Source: Thermanaeromonas sp. (GTDB lineage: Bacteria; Bacillota; DSM-521; Neomoorellales; Neomoorellaceae). Taken from it: a stretch of 64,000 nt of DNA. Shown in pieces: positions 13,285 to 22,410 of this stretch; the stretch's first letter is position 1, and every line of letters begins with the position of its first letter. The DNA is taken from the NCBI RefSeq assembly GCF_021890735.1, contig NZ_JAKKUR010000002.1, positions 1-64,000 on the forward strand. Direction: 5' to 3'. Below the pieces are notes generated by a model. That model saw only the letters and a program-made list of their open reading frames with translations, had not been told where the DNA came from and searched no databases. The translations under genes and the position numbers were made by a program.

Positions 13285-14361
13285 CTAGGCCTGGATCACC
13301 CGGTAACCCGCAGCCTTACGCAGCCTGTTCATGATGGCCAAGCCCAGCCCTTGTTCCGGAAAGGCTTCTACAAGTATAACTTCCGCCTGCTGCCGGTCAC
13401 AATTCCTCAGGGCAGCAAAAAGGCGGGCCGCTACCTGCGTAAGATCCTGTCTGCTTCCTAAAACCTCTAAATAGTCCGGCCGCGGCTCTTTAAGATAGTT
13501 GCTGGCTGTTTCTACCGTGGCCAGCACTGCCACCCGCAAACCCTTTTTCTTAAAGGCTTCCACCATCTCGCGAATACGCCGTACCATACGCGAAAGCTCA
13601 CCGGCCACAAGGTACACCTCACCCTCCGGAGCGTAATGGGTGTACTTCATACCCGGAGCCTTGGGCCGTTCCGCGCCATCCCCGAGGACTGCAGGATCCA
13701 CCGCCACTTCTCCCAAGATTTCCTCAAGTTGTTCTTTGGTGATACCGCCCGGCCGCAAAATGGTAGGTACGGGCGAGGTTAAATCCAAAACAGTCGACTC
13801 TACTCCCACAACCGCCGGACCGCCGTCAACTACAGCATCTATCTTCCCGCGCAGGTCCCGCAATACGTGGTGTCCGGTGGTCGGACTCGGCCGCCCGGAA
13901 AGGTTGGCGCTGGGCGCCGCCACAGGTAGCCTTGCCGCTTTGATCAAGGCCAGGGCCACCGGGTGAGCCGGCATGCGTACAGCTACCGTATCCAGCCCGG
14001 CCGTCACCTCGGGCGGTACCACCTTGCTCTTGGGCAAAACCAAGGTGAGCGGCCCCGGCCAAAACCGCTGTATGAGGGTCAAAGCCTTGGGAGGAAGCTC
14101 ACTAATAAGGGAGCGCAACATGGGGAGGCTTGCTACGTGGACTATTAAGGGGTTGTCCTGGGGCCTGCCCTTGGCCCAAAATATACGTTTGACGGCCCGG
14201 CTGTCCAAGGCATTGGCTCCCAGGCCGTAAACCGTCTCCGTGGGAAAAGCGACTACTCCCCCGCGCTGCAAAATTCGTGCCGCAAGCCTTATCTTATGTA
14301 TTTCGGGTACGCGCGGGTCTATCTTTATATATTTAGTTCTCTTTCTCTTAAACGTAGGCAC
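13285..14361 (-). CDS. ywlC: Threonylcarbamoyl-AMP synthase (Sua5/YwlC)
   Basis: Makes threonylcarbamoyl-AMP from threonine, bicarbonate and ATP for the t6A37 modification of tRNAs reading ANN codons. The YrdC-like domain spans about residues 20-235 (GGVVAFPTETVYGLGANA, KGRPQDNPLIVHV, PVAAPSANLSGRPSPT). A C-terminal Sua5 domain follows (about 250-355). The start is taken as GTG 14361, with AGAGGTGA upstream; a GTG three codons earlier abuts that SD sequence. It follows prmC after a few bases. Confidence 0.93.
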   Translation of the reverse strand: MPTFKRKRTKYIKIDPRVPEIHKIRLAARILQRGGVVAFPTETVYGLGANALDSRAVKRIFWAKGRPQDNPLIVHVASLPMLRSLISELPPKALTLIQRFWPGPLTLVLPKSKVVPPEVTAGLDTVAVRMPAHPVALALIKAARLPVAAPSANLSGRPSPTTGHHVLRDLRGKIDAVVDGGPAVVGVESTVLDLTSPVPTILRPGGITKEQLEEILGEVAVDPAVLGDGAERPKAPGMKYTHYAPEGEVYLVAGELSRMVRRIREMVEAFKKKGLRVAVLATVETASNYLKEPRPDYLEVLGSRQDLTQVAARLFAALRNCDRQQAEVILVEAFPEQGLGLAIMNRLRKAAGYRVIQA

Positions 14362-14372
14362 CCGTTTCACCT

Positions 14373-15275
14373 CTACAAGACTTCTACCTTGCGGGCAAGG
14401 AAGCAGCGGGGCCTTCCCCCGTAGTCGCAGATTATTTCGTCCCCAGCAAAAACGCCCAACGACCGCACCAGCTCTTTAACCTTTTCACCCTGGTCCCACC
14501 CTATCTCTAAGGCCAGCCACCCGCCCGGTTTAAGAATGGCTGCCGCTTGGGGAAGCAGTCTAGCCACAACCTCAAGACCGCTCTTGCCTCCATCCAAGGC
14601 CAGGCGGGGCTCATGGCGCACCTCCTTAGGAAGATCGTCTAACTCCCCCGTAGGTATATAAGGAAGATTGGCCACCACCGCATCGAGCATCTCACCCTTA
14701 CAGCCCTGCCCTTTTAAAAGGGGCTCCAGGAGATCCCCTTTAAGGAAAAGAATGCGGTCCGCCACGCCCAGGTCTTGAGCATTGGCCCGGGCTACCTCCA
14801 AGGCCTCTGGGCTTATGTCCAGGGCATAAATAAAGGCCTGCGGCAGGTAATACGCCAGGCTTACTGCTATGGCCCCGCTACCCGTACCCACATCGGCCGC
14901 CATCCAAGGCCTACCCTTATCCACCCGGTCCAGTATCGTTTCTACCAAAACCTCCGTATCGTGCCGGGGTATGAGGACTTGGGGCGTCACTTTGAAGTTA
15001 AGGCCCATAAACTCCTGCCGCCCGGTTAAGTACTGCAGCGGATAGCCCTGGGCCCGCCTCTCCACCATCCTCCAAAAAGCATCTGCTACTTTAGGCTCCA
15101 AAAGCTCCCCCGGCCGGGCCAAAACTTGTGCCCGCGTAAGACCGGTAACGAAGGACAAAAGCACTTCCGCCTCAAGACGAGGCCTGTCAATCCCGGCCTC
15201 TTTAAATTTTTCTTGCGCCCGGGCCAAAGCCTGGGCGAAGCTTTCCTCCCCTCCTTCTTTAGCCGCGCCTCCCAA
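14373..15275 (-). CDS. prmC: Peptide chain release factor N5-glutamine methyltransferase
   Basis: Methylates the glutamine of the GGQ motif of release factors using S-adenosylmethionine. The N-terminal helical domain is followed by the Rossmann SAM motif ADVGTGSGAIAVSLA (about 127-141). The catalytic tetrapeptide, NPPY in nearly all homologues, reads NLPY here at 203-206. The preceding IPRPDTE motif reads IPRHDTE. Length (300 residues) is slightly long at the N-terminus. The start is TTG with GGAGG upstream. It lies downstream of its substrate gene prfA, as is common. Confidence 0.92.
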   Translation of the reverse strand: MGGAAKEGGEESFAQALARAQEKFKEAGIDRPRLEAEVLLSFVTGLTRAQVLARPGELLEPKVADAFWRMVERRAQGYPLQYLTGRQEFMGLNFKVTPQVLIPRHDTEVLVETILDRVDKGRPWMAADVGTGSGAIAVSLAYYLPQAFIYALDISPEALEVARANAQDLGVADRILFLKGDLLEPLLKGQGCKGEMLDAVVANLPYIPTGELDDLPKEVRHEPRLALDGGKSGLEVVARLLPQAAAILKPGGWLALEIGWDQGEKVKELVRSLGVFAGDEIICDYGGRPRCFLARKVEVL

Positions 15276-15424
15276 CTTTTATCCCGCTCCTCCGGGCTTA
15301 CTTTACGACAGCACACTCTGTTTACTTATCTGCCTTCCCAGATATAAGCTCTGATATGTCACCCACCCGGCATTAAAATAAGGCCTTGGGCGCTTCCGGG
15401 CGGAGACCGCTTCGGGCACTTCTT

Positions 15425-16501
15425 TTACTTCTCCTTATCCAGAGCCTTAAGCCTTTCTGCTTGCTCCGAAGCCACCAGGGCATCTATGATCTCATCCAGT
15501 TCCCCGTCGAGGACTGCTTCTAAGTTATAGAGGGTTAAGCCTATACGGTGATCCGTAACCCGATTCTGCGGAAAATTATAAGTGCGTATACGCTCGCTGC
15601 GATCACCTGTGCCCACCTGGGAACGCCGGGCCGCTGCCAGTTCGTTGTGTTGCTGGGCCCTGGCCATATCCAAAAGCCTGGCCCGCAATACTTTCAAAGC
15701 CTTCTCCCTATTTTTTAGCTGGGACCTCTCATCCTGGCAGGTAACTACCAGCCCCGTGGGCAGGTGGGTGATGCGCACCGCCGAGTAGGTGGTGTTAACC
15801 GACTGCCCCCCGTGTCCGCTAGAGCAGAAAGTGTCGATACGCAGGTCTTCGGGTCTTATCTCTACCTCCACCTCTTCCGCTTCCGGTAAAACAGCCACCG
15901 TAGCCGTAGAGGTGTGTATGCGCCCTCCGGACTCTGTAACCGGTATCCGCTGAACCCTGTGCACGCCGCTTTCAAATTTCAACCGGCTGTAGGCTCCCCG
16001 GCCTTCCACGATAAAGACAATCTCCTTGAACCCGCCCAATTCCGTAGGATGGGCATCCACTACTTCCGTGCGCCAGCCTTTACCTTCGGCATAACGCTGG
16101 TACATCCGGAAAAGGTCAGCCGCAAAAAGTGCGGCCTCCTCGCCACCCGCTCCAGCCCGGATCTCCATGACGATGTTCTTTTCATCATTGGGGTCCTTAG
16201 GAAGCAGCAAAATCTTAAGCCTTTTCTCTAGTGTTTCCTTTTCCTCCTGTAATTTTTCTATCTCTTCTTTAAGGAGCATTATAAATTCGCGGTCCTGGCT
16301 TTCGCCTAGCATCTCGCGAGCCGTAGCCAGCTCTTCTTCCACCTGGCGGTAGCGCCGGAAGGTAGTTACAATTTCCTCTAGTTCTGTATAGGCCTTGGCC
16401 GTCCTCTGCAACTCCTCAGGGTTCGTCAAGACGGCCGGATCTGTCATAAGCCTTCCTAGCTCCTCATACTTTTCCTCCAGTTCCCTGAGCTTCTCTAACA
16501 C
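15425..16501 (-). CDS. prfA: Peptide chain release factor 1
   Basis: Reads UAA and UAG stop codons and triggers peptide release. The codon-recognition tripeptide PVT occurs in [15 protein letters not shown], and the catalytic GGQ in [18 protein letters not shown]. Length is 358 residues. It overlaps the upstream DUF1385 gene by 7 nt. A 149-nt spacer without a visible gene (15276-15424) separates it from prmC. Confidence 0.98.
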   Translation of the reverse strand: MLEKLRELEEKYEELGRLMTDPAVLTNPEELQRTAKAYTELEEIVTTFRRYRQVEEELATAREMLGESQDREFIMLLKEEIEKLQEEKETLEKRLKILLLPKDPNDEKNIVMEIRAGAGGEEAALFAADLFRMYQRYAEGKGWRTEVVDAHPTELGGFKEIVFIVEGRGAYSRLKFESGVHRVQRIPVTESGGRIHTSTATVAVLPEAEEVEVEIRPEDLRIDTFCSSGHGGQSVNTTYSAVRITHLPTGLVVTCQDERSQLKNREKALKVLRARLLDMARAQQHNELAAARRSQVGTGDRSERIRTYNFPQNRVTDHRIGLTLYNLEAVLDGELDEIIDALVASEQAERLKALDKEK

Positions 16502-17379
16502 CTCACCACCTCCCCTGCGCTAGCCTCTCCTTTAGCCGCCAATAGGGCCTTCAAAGCCACTTCCAGCATTTCGTCATCGGGTTCGCGTGTAGTAAACTTC
16601 TGTAACCACAGTCCGGGCGCCACCACAAGCCGCACCACGGGAGAACCCATGTGGCGACTGGCCCACTTGATCACTTCATAAGCCGACCCGGCCACAACCG
16701 GCAAAAGCGCTATACGGGAGAAAAGCCTCCACCAGATACCGCCTTTCCCTAAAAAGGAGAAAAAGAAAACACTGAGCAACACTACCAATAAAAGGAAGCT
16801 AGTCCCGCAGCGCGGGTGTAAGGTAGAGTAAGGACGTATCCTCTCTACAGTAAGCTCTTCCCCCGCCTCTAAAGCATTTATTACTTTATGCTCGGCCCCA
16901 TGGTACTGAAAAACCCGCTGGATATCCTTGACCTGCGATATGGCCGCTATATACCCTAAAAATAAAGCCAGGCGCAAAAACCCCTCCAGCAGGCTCTGTC
17001 CGTAAAAAGGGAGCCAAACGTGGGTGAGCATCGCTAGAACAGCCGGTATAACCACAAAAATACCTGTAGCCACAACTAGAGCTAAGGCTACAGTCAAAAT
17101 CAAATCGCGGGGTCTAAGCTCTTCCCCCTCTTCTTCCAAAGCAACGCCGGCAGAAAGGCTTAAATACTTTATACCCAAGACCAGGGATTCTACCAGAGCT
17201 ACTACGCCTCTAAAAAAAGGGAGCCGCAATAACCTGTGACGTGAAGCCCAAGAAGAAAACGGCCGGGCTTCCACCAGGATGTCCCCCGCCGGCCGCCGAA
17301 TGGCCACGGCCAGCCTGTGGGGACCCCGCATCATGACTCCCTCGATGACCGCTTGACCGCCAAATTGTACCTCCGGCAT
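16495..17379 (-). CDS. DUF1385 (YqhQ-type) membrane protein
   Basis: Integral membrane protein of the DUF1385 family, which has no established function. The N-terminus [21 protein letters not shown] and the central [21 protein letters not shown] with [16 protein letters not shown] are the family hallmarks. About four to six membrane helices follow or surround these. The start is placed at ATG 17379, with GAGGG 9 nt upstream; the frame opens earlier at 17421. It sits between rpmE and prfA, a position this family often holds in Clostridia. Confidence 0.85.
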   Translation of the reverse strand: MPEVQFGGQAVIEGVMMRGPHRLAVAIRRPAGDILVEARPFSSWASRHRLLRLPFFRGVVALVESLVLGIKYLSLSAGVALEEEGEELRPRDLILTVALALVVATGIFVVIPAVLAMLTHVWLPFYGQSLLEGFLRLALFLGYIAAISQVKDIQRVFQYHGAEHKVINALEAGEELTVERIRPYSTLHPRCGTSFLLLVVLLSVFFFSFLGKGGIWWRLFSRIALLPVVAGSAYEVIKWASRHMGSPVVRLVVAPGLWLQKFTTREPDDEMLEVALKALLAAKGEASAGEVVRC

Positions 17380-17427
17380 AACTGAAAGCCCTCGGGCTCC
17401 GCTCTCCTTCCTTACCTGCAACTACCT

Positions 17428-17628
17428 TTACTTGCCGTACTTCTGTCTGAATTTTTCTATGCGCCCCCCACGCTCCACCACCACTTGTCGAGCTCCGGTA
17501 TAGAAAGGATGGCAGCTAGAGCATACTTCCACCCGGATCTCTTTCTTGGTGGAACGCGTCTCGATGACGTTGCCGCAAGCACATATAATACGCGCCTTCT
17601 CGTAAGGAGGGTGAATTCCGGGCTTCAT
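17428..17628 (-). CDS. rpmE: 50S ribosomal protein L31, zinc-binding form
   Basis: Ribosomal protein L31 of the large-subunit central protuberance. Zinc ligands Cys16, Cys18, Cys36 and Cys39 are present, so this is the zinc-containing (C+) type rather than the zinc-independent paralogue. The length is 66 residues. The SD sequence ACGGAGGTGA precedes the ATG. Its own promoter lies just upstream, and it leads a run of genes through prfA towards glyA. Confidence 0.97.
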   Translation of the reverse strand: MKPGIHPPYEKARIICACGNVIETRSTKKEIRVEVCSSCHPFYTGARQVVVERGGRIEKFRQKYGK

Positions 17629-17666
17629 AAGAATATATCACCTCCGTATATTGTAGAACTCATTTA

Positions 17667-17696
17667 AGTATAGCACAGAACACCCGGCCCTGCAAA
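17667..17696 (-). promoter_or_regulatory. Sigma-A type promoter of rpmE
   Basis: On the minus strand TTTGCA (17691-17696) and TATACT (17667-17672) are separated by 18 bp. The -10 box has an upstream TGC, giving an extended -10. It points at rpmE, whose start codon lies about 40 nt downstream. Confidence 0.7.
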
Positions 17697-17770
17697 TACC
17701 CGGGCCTAGGGGCCACGGATCCCGCTTCACTTCGTAAGGAAAGCTACTCAAAGCCCGTCTTGCCACACAT

Positions 17771-17802
17771 AAATAAAAAAAGCCGGCCTTTAGCCGGCCT
17801 AT
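17771..17802 (-). terminator. Terminator downstream of the LysM/M23 gene
   Basis: AGGCCGGCTAAAGGCCGGCT forms a compact hairpin on the minus strand and is followed by a run of seven T (TTTTTTTATTT). It directly follows the M23 peptidase stop codon. Confidence 0.9.
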
Positions 17803-17805
17803 TGT

Positions 17806-18714
17806 TTAAGGCAGGAAGCGTAGCGGGTTTACAGGCCGCCCTTTTTCCCAGACTTCAAAATGCAGGTGGGGCCCGGTAGCCCTGCCACTGCTTCCGACTC
17901 TAGCTATCACCTGGCCTGCCTCCACATATTCACCCGGTACTACCAGGTTCGCTTCGTTGTGGGCATACACGGTCTTCAGTCCCTGCCCGTGGTCCAGGAT
18001 AACCGTACGGCCGTATATGCTGTTCCGCCACCCCGAAAATTCTACTGTACCGGACCGGGCGGAACGGATGAGGGTACCCGCTTCGACCGCAATATCTAAG
18101 CCGTGGTGAAACTCTTCTCCCCGCCAGCCGAAAAAGGAAGTTATGGGGCCTATCACCGGCCAGAGGAAAGACACCAAACCCCCGCGGGAGACGGGATGGG
18201 AATAATTCCCAACCGGCTTGCGGCTCTCAGGCAGGGTGAGCAGAGTACCTACTTGCAGGGTACGGGGATCAGTTATACCATTAGCTTCCATTATCTCCTC
18301 TACCCTCAGGTCGAAGACCTGGGCTATCCCCCATATGGTATCCCCTTTTTTCACTTCGTAGGTCCGCTCGCCCTCGAAAGGTAAGACCAGAAACTGGCCG
18401 GTAGTCAAGGAGGCCTCGAGGTCCAGGTCATTCATGGCCGCCAACAGCTCGGCATCCAGCCGGTAGCGCCGAGCAATACCTTTTATGGTGTCGCCCTCCT
18501 CCACCTGGTACAGGCGGGTCAGGGGGTTTACTCGGGAAGCTAGCTCTTCATACTGGGCGGGGGCCACGACGGCCGCTACTTCCTGCAGATCCTCCACAAT
18601 GGCCGCCTCCGCTCGGCTACGCGTCCCCCAAGTTCCCGGCCCAAAGCCGCTGAGCGCCCACAGGCCGGCCAGAACCAGGCTTAAGGCCCAGCCTGCTGCC
18701 CTGCGCATCAGCAT
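17806..18714 (-). CDS. LysM-domain M23 family metallopeptidase
   Basis: Exported cell-wall enzyme. A signal peptide covers about residues 1-37. Two LysM peptidoglycan-binding repeats follow (YQVEEGDTIKGIARRY and YEVKKGDTIWGIAQVF). The C-terminal lytic M23 domain (about 195-302) has zinc ligands in HHGLDIAVEAGT and HLHFEVWEKGRPVNP. Both HxH-type motifs look intact, so it is probably an active endopeptidase and not a scaffolding SpoIIQ-like form. It lies between rho and rpmE. A role in wall remodelling or sporulation is inferred. Confidence 0.92.
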   Translation of the reverse strand: MLMRRAAGWALSLVLAGLWALSGFGPGTWGTRSRAEAAIVEDLQEVAAVVAPAQYEELASRVNPLTRLYQVEEGDTIKGIARRYRLDAELLAAMNDLDLEASLTTGQFLVLPFEGERTYEVKKGDTIWGIAQVFDLRVEEIMEANGITDPRTLQVGTLLTLPESRKPVGNYSHPVSRGGLVSFLWPVIGPITSFFGWRGEEFHHGLDIAVEAGTLIRSARSGTVEFSGWRNSIYGRTVILDHGQGLKTVYAHNEANLVVPGEYVEAGQVIARVGSSGRATGPHLHFEVWEKGRPVNPLRFLP

Positions 18715-18784
18715 AATGTTTACATCACCCCTTAAAGGAGGAATTGCTGGTATATGCTTCCACCAGCTTTAATAGTTTAACCTT

Positions 18785-18877
18785 TAACTTAAATTTTCAT
18801 ACCCTGCTTTGCGCAGCGGCTTGAAACCGGTGGGCCGGCGCCGAGCTGTCTAACTTAAAACTTTCACACCCTGCTTT
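18785..18877. repeat. Direct repeat of the rho 3' end
   Basis: Positions 18851-18877 include the last four codons and stop of rho. They recur at 18785-18810 in the same orientation (about 24 of 27 positions match, with one gap). The 40 bp between the copies are GC-rich (CGGCGCCGGCCCACCGG). This is the same arrangement as at the mntP 3' end. Confidence 0.6.
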
Positions 18878-20432
18878 CCCGGGGAAATAAGGCAGGAAGG
18901 GCGCGCAGAAGGTCGCGGTTGCTTTTTGTTTTCCTCATGGCATCAATGAGCATTTCGGCAACCTCCACAGTACCCAAATGGGCCGTGGCCCGCCGGAAAT
19001 GCCAGACCAGTTCCAATTCCTCTGGTGAAAGAAGGAGTTCCTCGCGGCGGGTCCCGGAACGTTTAACGTCGATGGCCGGGAAAATCCTTCTCTCCGCCAG
19101 TTTACGGTCCAGGATGAGCTCCATGTTACCCGTACCTTTAAATTCCTCAAAAATCACTTCGTCCATGCGACTGCCTGTATCAATAAGGGCCGTGGCTACA
19201 ATGGTAAGGCTTCCGCCTTCTTCTACCTTCCGGGCAGCGCCAAAAAACCTCTTAGGCTTGTACAAGGCCGCCGGGTCTACGCCACCCGACAGGGTACGGC
19301 CGCTGGGAGGAACAACCAGGTTGTTCGCCCGGGCCAGGCGGGTGATGCTGTCCAAAAGCACCACCACGTCCTTTTTATGCTCTACCAATCTTTTTGCCCT
19401 CTCCAGCACCATGTCCGCTACTTTGACATGATTTTCCGGTAACTCGTCAAAGGTAGAGCTAACCACCTCTCCCTTAACCGAACGCTCAATATCGGTAACT
19501 TCTTCGGGGCGTTCATCAATCAGCAGTATAATGAGCACTATGTCCGGGTAATTGGTGGTTATGCTGTTGGCGATTTTCTTGAGCAGAACAGTTTTACCCG
19601 CTTTGGGAGGAGAAACTATAAGGGCCCGCTGCCCCTTACCCAAGGGAGCTATAAGGTCTATTATACGCGTGGAGGGGTCGTTATCCGGGGTTTCTAAAGT
19701 AAGCCTTTCGTAAGGAAATACGGGGGTAAGTTCGTCGAAATGAAGCCTCCGCAGGGCAGTCTCGGGGTTTTCGCCGTTGACTTCTTCCACCCTTAAAAGC
19801 GCATAGTACCGCTCGTTGTCTTTAGGCGGGCGTATCAACCCCTTGACTTTGTCCCCCGTACGCAGGTCAAAACGTCGTATCTGGGAAGGGGAAACATAGA
19901 TATCGTCTTCGCTGGGAAGATAAGCAAAGGGGCGTAAAAAACCGTAGCCGTCGGGAAGGATCTCCAAGATGCCCTGAGCCTGCAAGGGCTCGGCCTCTTC
20001 AGCACGCTCCACAACTTCAATACGCTCTGGCTGCTCGGTCACCTGCTCCGGCGGCCCGGGCTTTAAGGGCCTTCTATCCTCTTCCCGGCCCTCCACCCTC
20101 TCCCCTGGGGGGCCAACCCTTTCAGATTCTGCTGGAGCTTCTCGCCGGGGACCCGGCCTTTCTAAGGGGGGCTCCCCTGCTACCGCCTGCGGGAGCTTCT
20201 CCCTAGCCTCGACTTCCCCGGCTCGCTCCTCCTCAAATGTGGGCTTCCCCTCTTCACCAGGAGTTTCTCCCTCTGGTTTTCTTTCGGCCAGAAGCTCAGC
20301 CAGCCTGGACACAAGCTCTTTTTTGCGCAACCTGGAATAACCCTTAAGCCCCATCTCCCGGGCCAAGCGCTGGAGCTCAAGAATGGTCTTACCTTCTAAT
20401 TCCTTTAAATCCAAGGAAAAGACAACCTCCAT
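18864..20432 (-). CDS. rho: Transcription termination factor Rho
   Basis: Hexameric RNA-dependent ATPase that ends transcription. An N-terminal Rho_N helix-extension-helix (about residues 10-50) is followed by a low-complexity linker rich in Pro, Glu and Gly (about 51-150). Next come the RNA-binding cold-shock-like domain ([15 protein letters not shown], 154-167) and the ATPase core with P-loop SPPKAGKT (274-281). The ATG at 20432 follows the fsa stop by one base. A TTG at 20414 with GGAGG 11 nt upstream is an alternative start. The linker makes it longer (522 residues) than typical Bacillus Rho. Confidence 0.97.
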   Translation of the reverse strand: MEVVFSLDLKELEGKTILELQRLAREMGLKGYSRLRKKELVSRLAELLAERKPEGETPGEEGKPTFEEERAGEVEAREKLPQAVAGEPPLERPGPRREAPAESERVGPPGERVEGREEDRRPLKPGPPEQVTEQPERIEVVERAEEAEPLQAQGILEILPDGYGFLRPFAYLPSEDDIYVSPSQIRRFDLRTGDKVKGLIRPPKDNERYYALLRVEEVNGENPETALRRLHFDELTPVFPYERLTLETPDNDPSTRIIDLIAPLGKGQRALIVSPPKAGKTVLLKKIANSITTNYPDIVLIILLIDERPEEVTDIERSVKGEVVSSTFDELPENHVKVADMVLERAKRLVEHKKDVVVLLDSITRLARANNLVVPPSGRTLSGGVDPAALYKPKRFFGAARKVEEGGSLTIVATALIDTGSRMDEVIFEEFKGTGNMELILDRKLAERRIFPAIDVKRSGTRREELLLSPEELELVWHFRRATAHLGTVEVAEMLIDAMRKTKSNRDLLRALPALFPRESRV

Positions 20433-20433
20433 T

Positions 20434-21081
20434 TTATTTTGCTTTAAGTTTTTCCCAGTCGGCTAAGAATTTGGCCAAGCCGATATCAGTCAAGGGATGT
20501 TTTATCATCTGGAGGAGAACTGAATAGGGGACTGTAGCAATGTCGGCGCCCAAGCGAGCGGCTTCCAAAACATGTAACGGATGGCGGATGCTAGCAGCAA
20601 TGATCTCTGTGTTAAACCCGTACTGGGCGAAGATGGATACTACATCGTGCAAAACTTCCATTCCTTCTTGACCTACGTCATCTATACGGCCTATAAAAGG
20701 GCTTACAAAGGTGGCCCCGGCTAAAGCAGCAAGAAGGGCTTGATTGGCCGAAAAAACTAAAGTAACATTGGTCTTTATACCTTCCCTGGAGAGGGCCTTG
20801 ACGGCCTTTAAACCTTCGGCCGTCATGGGTATTTTAATGACCACATTGGGGTGTATCGAGGCGAGTTCCCTGGCTTCTTCAACCATACCCGGGGCATCCT
20901 GGCTAATGACTTCGGCACTTACCGGGCCGTCTACCAGCCGGCAAATTTCTTCTACCACCTGGCGCAAGGGGCGGCCTTCCCGGGCAACCAGCGTGGGATT
21001 GGTCGTTACACCAGAAATTATACCCAATTCAGCGGCTGCTTTAATCTCTTCTATATTGGCTGTATCGAGAAAAATGCGCAA
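20434..21081 (-). CDS. fsa: Transaldolase-like fructose-6-phosphate aldolase
   Basis: Class I aldolase of the small transaldolase/FSA family, acting in non-oxidative pentose phosphate or C3/C6 sugar metabolism. The start is TTG 21081, with GGGGAGGTG upstream, giving [14 protein letters not shown], the usual N-terminus. The open frame extends further to 21150 but without family similarity. The Schiff-base Lys lies in NVVIKIPMT, followed by [12 protein letters not shown] and SPFIGRIDD. The 215-residue length fits the family (B. subtilis YwjH). Transaldolase and FSA activity cannot be told apart reliably from sequence alone. Confidence 0.92.
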   Translation of the reverse strand: MRIFLDTANIEEIKAAAELGIISGVTTNPTLVAREGRPLRQVVEEICRLVDGPVSAEVISQDAPGMVEEARELASIHPNVVIKIPMTAEGLKAVKALSREGIKTNVTLVFSANQALLAALAGATFVSPFIGRIDDVGQEGMEVLHDVVSIFAQYGFNTEIIAASIRHPLHVLEAARLGADIATVPYSVLLQMIKHPLTDIGLAKFLADWEKLKAK

Positions 21082-21172
21082 AAAATGCACCTCCCCTTTA
21101 AGCTTAATCTTTATTTTCACCATGACCGGGGAAAATCCTGCAAAAAGCACGAGGTTTTAAATCAAAGTAAGA

Positions 21173-21193
21173 CCCGACGGCTGGAACGTCGGG
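21173..21193 (-). terminator. Possible weak terminator between the DUF1540 gene and fsa
   Basis: CCCGACG (21173-21179) pairs with CGTCGGG (21187-21193). The minus-strand continuation TCTTACTTTGATTT is only moderately T-rich. A second imperfect stem lies at about 21212-21233. It may attenuate readthrough from fba and the DUF1540 gene into fsa. Confidence 0.4.
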
Positions 21194-21221
21194 CCCTTGA
21201 AAACAATTTTTCCGAAAAAGG

Positions 21222-21374
21222 TCAGCTTTTCCGGGGCCTAAAGGAATGGCAAGCTGTGTCTTCGGAGGTCCGTACCCGGCGGTCACCGCTTGACCGCACT
21301 TCAATACTGTCTGCTGTACAGATCATGTTATCCCAGTACTGGCATTCCTCCACCCCGCACTTGATATTAGGCAT
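21222..21374 (-). CDS. DUF1540 domain protein (50 residues)
   Basis: Small gene read directly from the sequence. It begins with MPNIKCGVEECQYWDNMIC and ends with ACHSFRPRKS, followed by TGA. A perfect AAAGGAGGCGG lies 5 nt upstream of the ATG. Four cysteines (6, 11, 19 and 42) in the C-x4-C-x7-C pattern match the DUF1540 family, a probable zinc-binding domain common in spore-forming Firmicutes; its function is unknown. It lies between fba and fsa in the same direction. Confidence 0.82.
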   Translation of the reverse strand: MPNIKCGVEECQYWDNMICTADSIEVRSSGDRRVRTSEDTACHSFRPRKS

Positions 21375-21441
21375 TTACACCGCCTCCTTTCAGGTGTTGC
21401 TTCCCCGTATAGCCTTCCCCAGGAGGCGGAAATTTTATTTA

Positions 21442-22296
21442 TCAGGCCCTGCCGGCACAGCCGAAAACTCGCATCTTATACCGGATGGCCTCCCGGGCCG
21501 CTTCCCGGGCCGGTCCCAAAATCCGCCGGGGATCGATCTCTTCTGGACGGCGGTCCAGCTCCTCGCGCACCTTTTGCAGGAAGGCTAGCCGAATATCGGT
21601 ATCTATGTTGACCTTGCGCACCCCAAGGCTTACCGCCCTTCTTATAGCCTCATCGGGCACACCTGAGGAACCGTGCAATACAAGGGGGATCCGGGTTAGC
21701 TCCCGTATCCTTTTTAGCCGGTCAAAATCAAGCCTTGGCTCCCCTTTATATACACCGTGGGCGGTCCCTACTGCCACCGCCAAGGCATCCACCCCTGTCT
21801 CCGCTACAAAGCGCTGGGCTTCTTCGGGATCGGTAAAAAAGGCTTCCTGGCCATCCACTTGAATATTATCCTCCGTTCCCATAATACGGCCCAATTCACC
21901 TTCTACCGATACTCCCATAGGCCTGGCGACCTCTACAACCTGCCGGGTTACGGCAATATTCTCCTCCAACGGGTATTTAGATCCATCTATCATCACGGAC
22001 GTAAAGCCCGCCCGCAAGGCTTTAAGTACTTGCTCCCGGTCCGTTCCGTGGTCTAGATGCAAAACTACGGGCACCCGAATGCTTTCCGCCGCGGCCCGAA
22101 CCAGGGAGACTATATAGTTTAACCCGGCATATTTTAGAGCCCCCTGACTGGCCTGGATCACCACCGGAGCTCTTTCCATTTCCGCTGCCTCGGCGATGGC
22201 TTGAACTATTTCCATGTTATTACAATTGAAGGCTCCTACCGCGTAGCCACCTTCCTCGGCCCTTTCCAGCACTTCCCTTAAGCTTACCAGAGGCAT
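21442..22296 (-). CDS. fba: Class II fructose-1,6-bisphosphate aldolase
   Basis: Zinc-dependent aldolase of glycolysis and gluconeogenesis. Metal and substrate motifs are present: HLDHG, SVEGELG, GTAHGVYKG, LHGSSGV and NIDTDIR. I place the start at ATG 22296, with GAGGG upstream, giving MPLVSLREVLERAEEGGYAVGAF, the usual N-terminus and 284 residues. The frame opens at 22341. Its position beside spo0F and fsa matches B. subtilis fbaA. Confidence 0.96.
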   Translation of the reverse strand: MPLVSLREVLERAEEGGYAVGAFNCNNMEIVQAIAEAAEMERAPVVIQASQGALKYAGLNYIVSLVRAAAESIRVPVVLHLDHGTDREQVLKALRAGFTSVMIDGSKYPLEENIAVTRQVVEVARPMGVSVEGELGRIMGTEDNIQVDGQEAFFTDPEEAQRFVAETGVDALAVAVGTAHGVYKGEPRLDFDRLKRIRELTRIPLVLHGSSGVPDEAIRRAVSLGVRKVNIDTDIRLAFLQKVREELDRRPEEIDPRRILGPAREAAREAIRYKMRVFGCAGRA

Positions 22297-22410
22297 CCTT
22301 ATCCCTCGCTTAAAATCCAGGTCGGTTGTAATAAACCCCATCCGCCGCCCGCTTGTCCAGTTTTACTCAATATCCCTGCATAGTTTTTGTGCTCGCAACA
22401 CTGGATATTC

